From Bradymonas sp963697525 (GTDB lineage Bacteria; Myxococcota_A; Bradymonadia; Bradymonadales; Bradymonadaceae): a stretch of 64,000 nt of DNA. The stretch spans positions 6,820,001 to 6,884,000 of the forward strand of contig OY969087.1 of assembly GCA_963697525.1 (NCBI GenBank), given 5' to 3'. Numbering within the stretch: the first letter of the stretch is position 1; every line of letters begins with the position of its first letter. This document shows positions 1 to 8,955 of this stretch, piece after piece. The translations under genes and the position numbers were made by a program. A model generated the notes under the pieces. That model searched no databases and had not been told where the DNA came from. It saw only the letters and a program-made list of their open reading frames with translations.

Positions 1-1
1 G

Positions 2-1849
2 ACGGGCGCCCAGCAGATCACCACCGGCCACTACGACTTCAGCGTCCAGATGGGCAATCGCGCGCCGAGCCTGTCGGTGACCTACCAGCAAAACCCGGTC
101 CCTCAGGCGCCCCAGACGATCTCCACCGACGAGGGGACCGCACTCAGCTTCGACCTCAGCTATAGCGACCCCGACGGAGATGCGCTGACGCCCCAGGTCA
201 CCGCGACCGACAGCGCCGGCCAAACGGTGCAGGGCACGCTCACGCCGACCTCGGGCGGGGCGACCTACACCTGGACGCCCTCGCAGACCGCTGCCAACGG
301 AAGCCCCTATCAGCTGAGCTTCGAGGTCAGCGACGGCGAGTTCACCAAGACGGTGACCACCAACGTCGAGGTCAGCGCGGTCAACCTGCCGCCGTCGACG
401 CCGGTGCTGGACTCCCCGGTGGGTGGCGAGCACGTCGGCGTGACCGCCGTGCCCCTGACCGTGCAGAACAGCACCGACCCGGACGACGACCCGCTGACCT
501 ACGACTTCGAGATGCACGTGGGCGCCCCGGACAGCCAGCCCGAGCAGACGGGCAGCGCTCCGGAGGACAGCTCCGGCACGACCTCGTGGACGACCGCCGA
601 TCTCGACGAGAACGCGACCATCTCCTGGCGCGCCCGCGCCTTCGACGGCAATGCCCAGAACGGCTACAGCCCGTGGAGCGACTGGGAGACCTTCATGGTC
701 GACACGGTCAATGAGGCGCCCAGTGTCCCCAAGATCCTCAAGCCGACCGCGGGCCAGGACCTCGTGGTCACCAAGCCGCGCATTTCGGCCAGCGCCCCCA
801 CCGACCCGGAGAACGACGCCGTCAGCGTAACCTTCGCGATCGCCGACGACGTGTACTTCCAGAACGTCCTCGCCTCGAGCACCCCGGTGCCGGTGACCTC
901 GGCGTCGACCACGGTGGAGTGGACGACCGATCCCGCCCTGCACGACGGCGGGCGCTACTTCGTCCGCGCGCGTGCCATCGACGAGCGCGGCGCCGAGAGC
1001 GCGTGGTCCGACCCGGTGACCTTCATCATCGAGTCCATCGACCCGCCCAAGGCGCCCATGTTCCAGGGCGATCTGTCCGCGCAGTGCTCGACCGGCTACG
1101 TCTTTGACACCGCCCCCAGCTCGCTGACCGTCGACAACTACGACCACACCGGCGACACGGTCAGCTTCCAGTTGCAGATCTTCCCCTTCGGCAGCTCGCC
1201 AGAGTCGAACCTGCTGTACGACAAGACCGTCCCGCAGGCGCTGGGCGACCAGACCGAGATTCCGGTCGACCCCAGCATCTTCGAGGAAAACGGCCACTAC
1301 TGGCTGCGCATCCGCACCATCCACGGCGAGCGCCAGACCGACTGGGTGGAGTGCCAGATCTTTTTGAACGCGGTCGATGACCCCGCCGACACGCTGCAGA
1401 TCACCGCCCCCGACGACGGCCAGTCCTTCGACGCCGGCAACCCCGTCGAGGTCAAGATGACCAACCCGTACGACCCCGACCCCTTGGTCTCTCAACTCAC
1501 TCTCGGCGTCTGCGTGAGCACGAAAAAAGACTACGCCGACTGCCCCGCCGACCTGAGCCAGTGGCCCACCGTCGACTACGACGGCCCCGGCGAGAGCAGC
1601 TACACCATCGACGACCTCTCCACGGGAGGCACCCGCTACGTGCGCGCCTGCGCCATCGACTCCGACGGCAACTGCGTCCAAGAAGACACCGTCTCCTTTG
1701 ACGTCTCCGGCCCCGGCTCGACCAGCGGCCAACAGAAGGTCGCCGAGGCCGGCTGCGGGTGCAACGCCACCGCCGACGCCAGCGCGAGCTGGCTGGTGCT
1801 GCTGGGCGGCGTGCTTCTGCTCGGCTGGCGTCGACGCCGCGCCGAATAG
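2..1849 (+). CDS. MYXO-CTERM surface protein with Ig/FN3-like repeats (5' partial)
   Basis: The reading frame is already open at the left edge, so the start is missing. At least 615 residues are visible. They are a chain of beta-sandwich domains of Ig/cadherin/fibronectin type: the signature S-D-P-D-G-D occurs early, and P-x-x-P-x-I-L-x-P domain starts recur about every 100 residues. The C-terminus has the layout of a MYXO-CTERM sorting signal: a GCGC cysteine motif, a Ser/Ala spacer, a hydrophobic helix (LVLLGGVLLL) and an RRRR tail. In Myxococcota such tails lead to cleavage near the Cys and retention at the cell surface (established for the class). The product is likely an adhesion or surface-display protein; its ligand is unknown. 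The stop is followed 14 bases later by a REP hairpin with a T-run that would serve as terminator. Confidence 0.85.
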   Translation, partial: TGAQQITTGHYDFSVQMGNRAPSLSVTYQQNPVPQAPQTISTDEGTALSFDLSYSDPDGDALTPQVTATDSAGQTVQGTLTPTSGGATYTWTPSQTAANGSPYQLSFEVSDGEFTKTVTTNVEVSAVNLPPSTPVLDSPVGGEHVGVTAVPLTVQNSTDPDDDPLTYDFEMHVGAPDSQPEQTGSAPEDSSGTTSWTTADLDENATISWRARAFDGNAQNGYSPWSDWETFMVDTVNEAPSVPKILKPTAGQDLVVTKPRISASAPTDPENDAVSVTFAIADDVYFQNVLASSTPVPVTSASTTVEWTTDPALHDGGRYFVRARAIDERGAESAWSDPVTFIIESIDPPKAPMFQGDLSAQCSTGYVFDTAPSSLTVDNYDHTGDTVSFQLQIFPFGSSPESNLLYDKTVPQALGDQTEIPVDPSIFEENGHYWLRIRTIHGERQTDWVECQIFLNAVDDPADTLQITAPDDGQSFDAGNPVEVKMTNPYDPDPLVSQLTLGVCVSTKKDYADCPADLSQWPTVDYDGPGESSYTIDDLSTGGTRYVRACAIDSDGNCVQEDTVSFDVSGPGSTSGQQKVAEAGCGCNATADASASWLVLLGGVLLLGWRRRRAE

Positions 1850-1862
1850 AATCCCGGTCGAC

Positions 1863-2050
1863 GCGCCCTCGTCATGGTGTCTGACACCATGTTCGGCGGC
1901 GCCTTTTTTCGGTGCGCGGGCATCTTGCCCTCGCCAATTTGACCGCCCTCGTCATGGTGTCTGACACCATGTTCGGCGGCGCCTTTTTTCGGTGCGCGGG
2001 CATCTTGCCCTCGCCAATTTGACCGCCCTCGTCATGGTGTCTGACACCAT
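1863..2050. repeat. 80-bp tandem repeat carrying three REP palindromes
   Basis: REP cores GGTGTCTGACACC lie at 1876-1888, 1956-1968 and 2036-2048, exactly 80 bp apart. The intervening sequence is identical between copies. In the first two copies the palindrome is enclosed by GC arms (GCGCC or CCGCC on the left, GGCGGC on the right) and followed by TTTTTT. Each therefore has the form of a rho-independent terminator for the upstream surface-protein gene. Confidence 0.9.
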
Positions 2051-2130
2051 GACGGCGAATAGAACTCCGACCGCCGAACCCCTACCAGATCGCCACCAGA
2101 GGGCGATTTTCGAACTTTTTTCAAAAAAGT

Positions 2131-2172
2131 ACGCAACGATTCGCCCTCCTCTGCCGAAAACCATAATAGAGG
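2131..2172 (+). other. Relic of the RAYT transposase 5' leader
   Basis: This stretch matches the leader of the transposase gene at 51129-51171. Both share acgcaacgattcgccc, a short variable gap, then gccgaaaaccataat and agagg. In both places a REP core ends 82-84 bp upstream (at 2048 and 51044). The transposase reading frame itself is absent here; a different gene starts at 2210. It is best read as the remaining 5' end of a lost or moved transposase copy. Confidence 0.7.
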
Positions 2173-2209
2173 CTCTTGTCGCCTATGGTTCCGGTATCGA
2201 GGAGAACAT

Positions 2210-3319
2210 ATGCGTCCCATTCGGTCGTGCGCCACATCGTCGCCCATCCCGCCCACCTCGTTGCCCAAGAAGCGACGCTGGCCGTACGTCCTCGTCGGCT
2301 GCGGCTGCATCACCGTAAGCGTCGTGCTCCTGCTCATCCTCGGGATATTCGTGCTGGGCGCGGCGAACATCGATGACGCGAAGAGTTCGGCGGGGACGAC
2401 CTTGCACCACCCAGGCAAGAAACGCGTGGCGCGCGCTCGCCAGGCCGCCGAGCGCTACCTGGACGCGCTCGAGCAAAACCAGACCACGCGCGCCTGGCAG
2501 ATGACGTCGAGCGGGTTTCGCAAGGCGACGTCGCAACGCGTGTTTACCACGATCGCGAGTAACCTGCACAAGGTTGGCGCGGTGAAAAAGCGATACCTGA
2601 CCAAAACCGAAGTCGACACCGTCAAGGCTTCCGATGGTCGCAAGCTCGGGGCCGATAAGTTCACCTACGAGTATCGCAACGGGCGGGAGCGACGAGTCTT
2701 CACCTGCCTGGTCCGCGTGCACGACCGTAAGGTGCTCGATGAACGGGACAACGACAACGGCGGAGACTTCGAAATCCTCGCGTTAAGGTGTCACCGGACC
2801 TACGTCACCTTCCGCAAGGCGTGGGGCGACAAACCGCGTGGCAAGCTCGCCAAATACGGCAGCTCGTTGACCGACATGACGAACAATGGTTGGCCCAGCT
2901 ATCCGATGCCCCACTTCGACGCGGACGGAGCGGCCGGCCTCATCCGACAGCTCCGCTCGCTGCTCGTGCACCGCCATTACGCCAAGGCGGCGGGGATGAT
3001 GAGCGCCAATAAAAAAGCGGGTTCGACCAAGCCCGACGACATGGCCAAATTCGTCAAATTACTGGGCCGATCAGCGCTCGAGCGAGCTAAGATCAAGGCC
3101 ACCGAGGCACACGCCGCCAAGGCGTTGGACACCTGGCTGCGCAACGCGGTGGACATCGAGCACTATCCGGTCCGGCTGATCTTACCGCCGCGCCGCCACG
3201 TCGAGCGCACGCTCATCTTCGAGGTCCAGCGCCGATGGGACCACGGCAAACCCAAGGGCAAGCAGGCCGGAAGGTTCTACATCGAGAAGCTCACCCTCTC
3301 GACTCGAGTCGTTCATTAG
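2210..3319 (+). CDS. Membrane-anchored protein of unknown function
   Basis: The product has 369 residues. A Pro/Lys-rich N-terminus is followed by one transmembrane helix (about residues 27-50, VLVGCG...LGIFVLG), so the rest is probably extracytoplasmic. From residue about 70 there is an NTF2/DUF4019-like start (A-x-R-Y-L-D-A-L ... A-W-x-M-T-S-x-x-F-R). The same segment survives as a fragment at 24665-24800, so this family has several members in the genome. The start at 2210 has a strong ribosome site (gaggag, 6 bases upstream). The promoter area is made of REP and transposase-leader sequence. I do not recognise a function. Confidence 0.8.
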   Translation: MRPIRSCATSSPIPPTSLPKKRRWPYVLVGCGCITVSVVLLLILGIFVLGAANIDDAKSSAGTTLHHPGKKRVARARQAAERYLDALEQNQTTRAWQMTSSGFRKATSQRVFTTIASNLHKVGAVKKRYLTKTEVDTVKASDGRKLGADKFTYEYRNGRERRVFTCLVRVHDRKVLDERDNDNGGDFEILALRCHRTYVTFRKAWGDKPRGKLAKYGSSLTDMTNNGWPSYPMPHFDADGAAGLIRQLRSLLVHRHYAKAAGMMSANKKAGSTKPDDMAKFVKLLGRSALERAKIKATEAHAAKALDTWLRNAVDIEHYPVRLILPPRRHVERTLIFEVQRRWDHGKPKGKQAGRFYIEKLTLSTRVVH

Positions 3320-3477
3320 CGCCCCCGAAGGCGGCAATCTCGACTTGTCTCGTCGGCGCTCGACGAGCCTGGACGCTCACAGCAGGGAACTCGCGGATAT
3401 GGTTGTGCGTTGATATGCTAGCCTCGGAGCCACCGCAGCCCAACAAGAACGAGATTCCGCATATAAGCGACCAGACG

Positions 3478-3840
3478 ATGAACGCCGAAGACCTCGCCGA
3501 CGAACAAATCGAAGAGTACCGCCGAAAGCTTATCGAACTCCAAGGGGAGCTTACAGCTGCGCTGCACTCGACCGACGAGAGCTCCAAGACCGTCGCTCTC
3601 GACCAGGCGTCGGTCGGGCGCTTGTCGCGCATCGATGCCATCCAGCAGCAGCAGATGTCGAAGGCCTACCGCAGCCGCGTGCGCATTCGCCTGCAACAGG
3701 TCAAAGCCGCGCTCGCCGCCATCAAGCGCGGCGACTACGGCTATTGCAACGCCTGCGAGGAGCCCATCGCGCTCGAGCGTTTGGAGATCCGACCGGAGTC
3801 GCCCATCTGCGTGCAGTGCCAGTCCGAGCGCGAACGGTAG
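3478..3840 (+). CDS. DksA/TraR family zinc-finger protein
   Basis: About 120 residues. An N-terminal coiled-coil region (EQIEEYRRKLIELQGEL) leads to a C-terminal C4 finger, YCNAC ... ICVQC, preceded by the typical I-K-R-G-D-Y-G-Y turn. DksA-like proteins enter the RNA polymerase secondary channel and alter promoter choice, often with ppGpp. The start at 3478 gives a normal family length. An in-frame ATG at 3415 would add 21 residues, and neither has a strong ribosome site. The gene is followed after 14 bases by an efflux-pump gene, so the two may be co-transcribed. Confidence 0.85.
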   Translation: MNAEDLADEQIEEYRRKLIELQGELTAALHSTDESSKTVALDQASVGRLSRIDAIQQQQMSKAYRSRVRIRLQQVKAALAAIKRGDYGYCNACEEPIALERLEIRPESPICVQCQSERER

Positions 3841-3854
3841 AGTCTCAATGCATC

Positions 3855-5282
3855 ATGAATGAGTTCGACCCTCAAAACCGTCGATTTCATGCCCAACCAC
3901 AGCAGAGTGACGCGCGTGGCGCGCAGGTTGTCCTCGCCATCGCCTGCGCCGCCCAGTTCATGGTTGTGCTCGACATCTCGGTGGTCAACGTGGCTTTGCC
4001 TTCGATCCAGGCCGCGCTGGCCTTGGATCGCACGGTACTGCAGTGGGTGGTCAACGCCTACGCCCTTGCCTTTGCAGGATTTCTGCTGTTGGGCGGGCGC
4101 CTCGCCGACATCTACGGCCGAAAGCGGGTGTTCATATTCGGGCTGGGGTTGTTTACGGCCTCGAGTCTCATCGGCGGGCTGGCCGCCGGGCCGGCGACCC
4201 TGATCGTCGCCCGCGCCATCCAAGGCATCGGCGCGGCGGTGCTCGCCCCGGCGACCCTGACGGTGGTAACGACGACCTTTGCGCAGGGCCCGCAACGTTC
4301 GCGAGCGCTGGCTATCTGGACTGGGGTGGGTTTGGCCGGAGGCACCGCTGGAAATGTGCTGGGCGGGGCGCTGATTCAATTCCTTTCCTGGCGCGCCATC
4401 CTGCTGATCAACGTGCCCATCGGCGCCGTCTGCGTCCTGCTGGCCGCGCGCTTCTTGATAGGGGAACGGTCCGGCCGCGACACGCACGCGCTGGATGTGC
4501 CCGGCGCCGCTCTGGCGACCGGCGGGTTGTTCGCGCTGACCTACGGCATTGGCCAACTCGACCGCATCGGTTACGGCGATCACACCACGCTTGGCGTACT
4601 GGCGTTTGCCGTTGCATCGCTGGTGGCGTTCGTCGCGGTGGAGGCGCGTCTGGCAACCTCGCCGCTGATCCCGCTGAGGCTCTTTCGGCTGCGCGCGGTC
4701 TCGGCGGGCAACCTAGTCATGATCGTGGCCGGCGCTTGCTTCATGCCGATGTGGTACTTTCTGTCGCTGTACATGCAAAATGTGCTCGGCTACAGCCCCC
4801 TGCAAACCGGGCTGGGCTTTTTGCCGCACACCCTCGTCACGATGATGGTGGGCATCGTCGCCGCGCCCCGGCTGATGCAAAAGGTCGACAGTCGCTTGCT
4901 TATCTTGCTCGCTGCTCTCATTGCCGCCGCCGGCTTTGGCTGGCAAAGCTGCGTCAGCGCACACAGCACCTACCTGACCGGGATCTTGGGACCGGGCATC
5001 GTCATCTCGACCGGGGCCGGGTTGCTCAACACTCCGGCGACTTCCATCGTGACGTCCGGCATCGCCAAGGCCGACGCCGGCGCGGCCTCCGGGCTGATGA
5101 ACACCTCCAAGCAGGTCGGCGGCGCGCTCGGCTTGGCCGCCCTTGTCGCCGTCGCCGACGGCCATGCAGACGCTTCAGCTGCACTCGTCGTACCCTACAG
5201 CCGCGCATTCCTGACAATCGCCGCGCTCTCGGGGGCCGTTGCCCTTGCCAGTTTCATGTTGCCGCCGGGCCGGGTTGAGTGA
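3855..5282 (+). CDS. MFS drug:H+ antiporter, DHA2 (EmrB/QacA) type
   Basis: The product has 475 residues and about 14 hydrophobic segments. DHA2 signatures are present: LDISVVNVALPSI in TM1 (motif D1), the loop G-R-L-A-D-I-Y-G-R-K-R (motif A), and a G-x-x-x-G-x-x-x-G antiporter motif in TM5 (VGLAGGTAGNVLGG). Members export lipophilic drugs or other small molecules using the proton gradient. The start at 3855 lies 14 bases after the DksA-like stop. No dedicated regulator sits beside it. Confidence 0.88.
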   Translation: MNEFDPQNRRFHAQPQQSDARGAQVVLAIACAAQFMVVLDISVVNVALPSIQAALALDRTVLQWVVNAYALAFAGFLLLGGRLADIYGRKRVFIFGLGLFTASSLIGGLAAGPATLIVARAIQGIGAAVLAPATLTVVTTTFAQGPQRSRALAIWTGVGLAGGTAGNVLGGALIQFLSWRAILLINVPIGAVCVLLAARFLIGERSGRDTHALDVPGAALATGGLFALTYGIGQLDRIGYGDHTTLGVLAFAVASLVAFVAVEARLATSPLIPLRLFRLRAVSAGNLVMIVAGACFMPMWYFLSLYMQNVLGYSPLQTGLGFLPHTLVTMMVGIVAAPRLMQKVDSRLLILLAALIAAAGFGWQSCVSAHSTYLTGILGPGIVISTGAGLLNTPATSIVTSGIAKADAGAASGLMNTSKQVGGALGLAALVAVADGHADASAALVVPYSRAFLTIAALSGAVALASFMLPPGRVE

Positions 5283-5357
5283 GCCGCGCCGGCTCACCTG
5301 GGACGGAGCAGGCAGACCGACCACGGTTGATTGGCCGAGCCCCGGTTGCGAGAAGCC

Positions 5358-5586
5358 TCATTGCTTGGTCAGCTCGAATTGGGTGACCATCTCGTCGCCG
5401 TCATCGACCACGGTGGCGGTGGTACCATGGACGCAATACGGTGCCGCCGTCGGCAGCGGTGATATCCTTGGAGACGCTGACGGACTGGGTGGCGTTGCCG
5501 CCCCCGCTGCCCGAGCCGCCACAGGCGAGCGAGCCCACGGACAGCGAGCCCACCAACAGAAGAAGTAGTGCGTAGTTGCGAGCCAT
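5358..5586 (-). pseudogene. Short lipoprotein gene with a frameshift
   Basis: Read on the minus strand, ATG at 5586 (GGAGG 9 bases upstream) opens a lipoprotein: a short signal helix, lipobox S-L-A-C, a Gly/Ser spacer, then the frequent secreted-protein motif D-I-T-A-A-D-G-G-T-V. The frame then runs into Arg-rich nonsense and stops at 5401. The next frame continues sensibly as T-T-A-T-V-V-D-D-G-D-E-M and stops at 5358. A single-base indel near 5440 would explain this. A sequencing error is possible. A degenerate REP core (5664-5676) lies upstream. Confidence 0.6.
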
Positions 5587-5718
5587 GGTGCGAATCCTCC
5601 AGGCGTCCCCCGCGAGCGCCCGGCGACCATCGGCGAGGCGTGCTGCTGGGTGAAATGACACCTGGAGTCTGACACCGTCAGGGGATCTCCGACAATCCCA
5701 TGCCGATGCGAGGCGGCC

Positions 5719-7212
5719 TTACCAGCCAAAGCCGGTCAGTTGCTTGTCGAGCCGAAGACGCGGCTTGTAGGCATCGGCGTTAGCGCAGTGGGTGCGCCCG
5801 GTCTTCCACAAGCCGAAGTCGCCGCGGCGCTCCAGGGGAGCCTCGGTGCGCGACTCCAGCGGCGCGATGACGTAGTTGTACTGCGTCTGGTCGAAGCCCG
5901 GCTCGTAGCTCGACCAGTAGATGGGCACGTCGCGGTGCAGGAAGGTGTAGCCGCCGGTATACCACACCGGGCGGCCCTCGATGCGCAGACCGCACAGGTC
6001 GGCCTGGTCGTGAAGGTCGATGAGCAGTCGGTCGATGTCCTGGTCGAAGCGGGCCGTGCCGCGCACGTGCGGCAGCACGCGCAGAGCCCCGCGCCCGACG
6101 TCCTCGAGCGTGAGCCGCGGGAAGCTCACCCCAAACCAGCCCAGCAATGCGACCACAGCGAGCGCGCTCACCGCCGACAGGCGCCGGCCGCCCTCGTCGG
6201 GGGCGCGACGCGCGCCCACCTGCTCGACGCCCACCGCGCCCAGCGCGCACCACAGCGGCAAGACGGGGAACAGAAAGCGAAACTCCTTGTGGGGAATGAG
6301 CGCGAAGAGGCCCCCAAAGACCAGCACCATCGCCGCCAGCCCGCGGGCGCGCCGCCAGCCTACGAACGCCACGGCGAGCCAGGCCGCGCCCAGCGGTCCA
6401 AACGCGCGAAATAAGAGCGTCGCGTAATACCAGGGCGGCTGCGTGCCGTAGCGCGCGGACTTTCCGAGCACGACGTTGAAGTACAGGTAGGCGAGCGCCG
6501 AGTGAAAGGGAAAGCCCCACACGATCCAGTCGACCGCGCCGTAGACGAACGCCCCGGCCACAAATACCGCCAACGCCTCCGCCGCGTGTCGGCGCCGGCG
6601 CCTCGCGAGCAAGATGACCAGCAAAGCCACACAAAACAGCCCGTTTTGCAGGCGAAGCAGCGTCGCAAACGCCAGCAGCGCGTAGCCGCCGAGGCGCCCG
6701 CGCCGGCCGACATCGTCGGGCAACGCCCAGCGCATGCCCCACACGATCGCCGGCGCCGAGACCACCCCGGCGAGGGCGCGATGGCTCAAAAAGACGACTC
6801 CGGGCGCCAGCAAGAACACCGCGCAGCCCAGCGTCGCGGCGGCCTCGCCCGCCCCTTGCGAGCGCGCCAGGCGATAGACGCCGTAGCCGCCCAGGACGCT
6901 GGCCAGCGCGACCAGGCCATAGGTCAGCGTCACGTACACCGACGGCGTGTCCACGCCCAGCAGGTGCGTGAGCTCCATGGGCGCGGCCACCAGCCAGGCC
7001 AGCAGCGGAAAGCGCGCGCCCTCGACCCACTCCCAGGCGCGCAGCCCATAGCCGAACACCAGGCGGTGAGCGACCTCCATGGATTGGTAGATCTCGTCGG
7101 GGTGGTACAGGCTGCGGTCGACGAGCACCACCCAGATCCGGATCGCCAACGCGGCGGCCAGGACGGCGGCGAGCAAGCCGCGATCGCGCAATGTAGTGCG
7201 TACTTTCGTCAA
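5719..7212 (-). CDS. GT22-like (Alg9/PIG-B family) mannosyltransferase
   Basis: About 497 residues with about 10 membrane helices. The first lumenal loop has the H-P-D-E motif (D39-E40) typical of GT-C enzymes of the Alg9/PIG-B class, and a later loop has H-K-E-F-R-F, the family's HKExRF signature. These enzymes use polyprenyl-phosphate mannose; bacterial members are thought to act on envelope glycolipids or lipoproteins (inference). There is no ATG at the front: TTG at 7212, 21 bases after the acyl-CoA synthetase stop and preceded by AGG, is the best start. This places it as the second gene of that operon. Confidence 0.78.
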   Translation of the reverse strand: MTKVRTTLRDRGLLAAVLAAALAIRIWVVLVDRSLYHPDEIYQSMEVAHRLVFGYGLRAWEWVEGARFPLLAWLVAAPMELTHLLGVDTPSVYVTLTYGLVALASVLGGYGVYRLARSQGAGEAAATLGCAVFLLAPGVVFLSHRALAGVVSAPAIVWGMRWALPDDVGRRGRLGGYALLAFATLLRLQNGLFCVALLVILLARRRRRHAAEALAVFVAGAFVYGAVDWIVWGFPFHSALAYLYFNVVLGKSARYGTQPPWYYATLLFRAFGPLGAAWLAVAFVGWRRARGLAAMVLVFGGLFALIPHKEFRFLFPVLPLWCALGAVGVEQVGARRAPDEGGRRLSAVSALAVVALLGWFGVSFPRLTLEDVGRGALRVLPHVRGTARFDQDIDRLLIDLHDQADLCGLRIEGRPVWYTGGYTFLHRDVPIYWSSYEPGFDQTQYNYVIAPLESRTEAPLERRGDFGLWKTGRTHCANADAYKPRLRLDKQLTGFGW

Positions 7213-7232
7213 AGAAGCAGCCTGCAGTACGT

Positions 7233-8807
7233 TCAGAACTTCACGTCTTCGTAGCGGTCGCGAAGCTCGCGCTTGAGGATCTTGCCGGCGGTGTTGCGCG
7301 GCAGGTCGTCGACGAACAACACCTTCTTGGGCACCTTGTAGCCGGCGAGGTTCTCGCGGGCGTGGGCGATGAGCTCGGGCTCGGTCGCCTCGCCGCCGTC
7401 GCGCAGCACCACCACGGCGGTGATCGCCTCGATCCACTTGTCGTGGGGCACACCGATGACGGCGACCTCGCTGACGGCGGGATGCTCGAAGAGCGCCTCT
7501 TCGACCTCGCGGCTGGCCACGACCACCCCGCCGGTGTTGATGACGTCCTTGAGCCGGTCGACGATATACAGGTAGCCCTCTTCGTCGACGTAGCCCACGT
7601 CGCCGGAGTGGAACCAGCCGCCGCGAAACGCCTCCTCGGTGCGCTCGGGCTTATCCCAATAGCCCACCAGAAGCTGCGGGGAGTGGTGGACGATTTCGCC
7701 GTGCTCGCCGGGGGCGACGTCGTTCATATGCTCGTCGACGACCCGCGTGGCCACCGTCAGGATCGGCCGGCCGGCCGACGAGGGGCGCTCGTCGTGCTCC
7801 TCGGGGCGAAGCACCGTGGCCAAAGGCGCGATCTCGGATTGGCCGTAACAATTGTACAGCCCCACGCCCGGCAGGCGCTCGCGAAGCTCGTGCAACACCG
7901 GCGTGGGCATGATCGAGGCGCCGTAATACGCCTTGGTCAGCGAGCTCAAATCGTGCTCGTCGAAGCCCGGGTCGCGAAGCAGGCTGATCCACACCGTCGG
8001 CGGGGCGAAAAACGAGGCGATGTCGTGCGCCTCGATCATCTCGAAGCACGTCGTCGGCTGGGGCGCGTCGATGAGCACGGTGGTCGCGCCCACCAGCAGC
8101 GCCGGCATCAAAAAGACGTGCATCTGGGCCGAGTGGTACAGCGGCAGCGCCGCCAGCCCGGGCTCGTCGGCCGTAAAGTCCAGCTCGATGATGCAGGCCA
8201 TATACTCCGACAACAGCGCCCGGTGGGTCATCATCGCGCCTTTGGGGAGCGCGGTGGTCCCGGAGGTATACAGAAATTGGGCGACGGCGTTATCGTCGAC
8301 GTCGACCTCGGGCGCGCTGGCGTCCACGTCGGAGGTGGCCACGCTGAGCACGTCGAAGCCCGGCCGCCGGGGCTCGTCGCTGCGAAAGCTGCCGCGAACC
8401 GCCAGGTCGAGCTCGGCGCAGGCCTTGTCGGCGGTGTCGGCGAGCTGGTCGTCGCAGACCACCCCGCGCACGCCGGACTGCGACAGGATATAGTGCAGCT
8501 CTTTGGGCCCCAGCGCGTAGTTGGCGGGCACATGCACGATACCGGCGCGCACGCACGCCAACCACAAGATGACATAGGCGTCGGAGTTCTTGCCGAAGGC
8601 GCCCAGCCGGTCACCGGGCTCGAGCCCGCTGTCCAAAAGTTTGCGCGCCACGCGGTTGGCGGCGGCGTCGAGGTCGGCAAAGCTCCAGGTGCGCTCGCCG
8701 TAGTGAAGCGCCACCTTGTCGCGATGCTTGCGCACCGAGCGAGTCAGCGCGTCGCCGATGGTGTTGCGCGTGGACGGGGCGTGCAGGTCAGATTGGGCTC
8801 GAAGCAT
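7233..8807 (-). CDS. Acyl-CoA synthetase (class I adenylate-forming)
   Basis: 524 residues. The core motifs are all present: A3 Y-T-S-G-T-T (180-185) with P-K-G following, A5 Y-G-Q-S-E, A7 S-G-D-V, A8 I-V-D-R-L-K-D-V-I-N-T-G-G, and A10 N-T-A-G-K with the adenylation lysine at about 509. It activates a carboxylic acid with ATP and loads it onto CoA. The length and A5 motif fit medium/long-chain FadD-like enzymes, but the acid cannot be read from sequence. The start at 8807 has AAGGAAG upstream. It is transcribed divergently from a crotonase across 148 bp, which fits shared fatty-acid or aromatic-acid catabolism. Confidence 0.87.
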   Translation of the reverse strand: MLRAQSDLHAPSTRNTIGDALTRSVRKHRDKVALHYGERTWSFADLDAAANRVARKLLDSGLEPGDRLGAFGKNSDAYVILWLACVRAGIVHVPANYALGPKELHYILSQSGVRGVVCDDQLADTADKACAELDLAVRGSFRSDEPRRPGFDVLSVATSDVDASAPEVDVDDNAVAQFLYTSGTTALPKGAMMTHRALLSEYMACIIELDFTADEPGLAALPLYHSAQMHVFLMPALLVGATTVLIDAPQPTTCFEMIEAHDIASFFAPPTVWISLLRDPGFDEHDLSSLTKAYYGASIMPTPVLHELRERLPGVGLYNCYGQSEIAPLATVLRPEEHDERPSSAGRPILTVATRVVDEHMNDVAPGEHGEIVHHSPQLLVGYWDKPERTEEAFRGGWFHSGDVGYVDEEGYLYIVDRLKDVINTGGVVVASREVEEALFEHPAVSEVAVIGVPHDKWIEAITAVVVLRDGGEATEPELIAHARENLAGYKVPKKVLFVDDLPRNTAGKILKRELRDRYEDVKF

Positions 8808-8955
8808 GATATCTTCCTTGACGCGGGGAGCGGAGCAACGAAACAAAGAAGGCCTGACATCGGAACGCACCCAAGCTAACAAACTCGCCAGAGCGCGTCG
8901 ACGCGGTCTGGACGAGATAACGACCCCAACGACCTGAAATCATCCGGAGACCGAG

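Noticed and set aside
5664..5676. REP core GGAGTCTGACACC
   Set aside because: One arm mismatch and no conserved flank; counted as at most a degenerate copy, not in the list of about 30.
6502..8879. Long plus-strand frames opposite the GT22 and acyl-CoA synthetase genes
   Set aside because: They lack domain signatures and mirror strong minus-strand genes with complete motifs.
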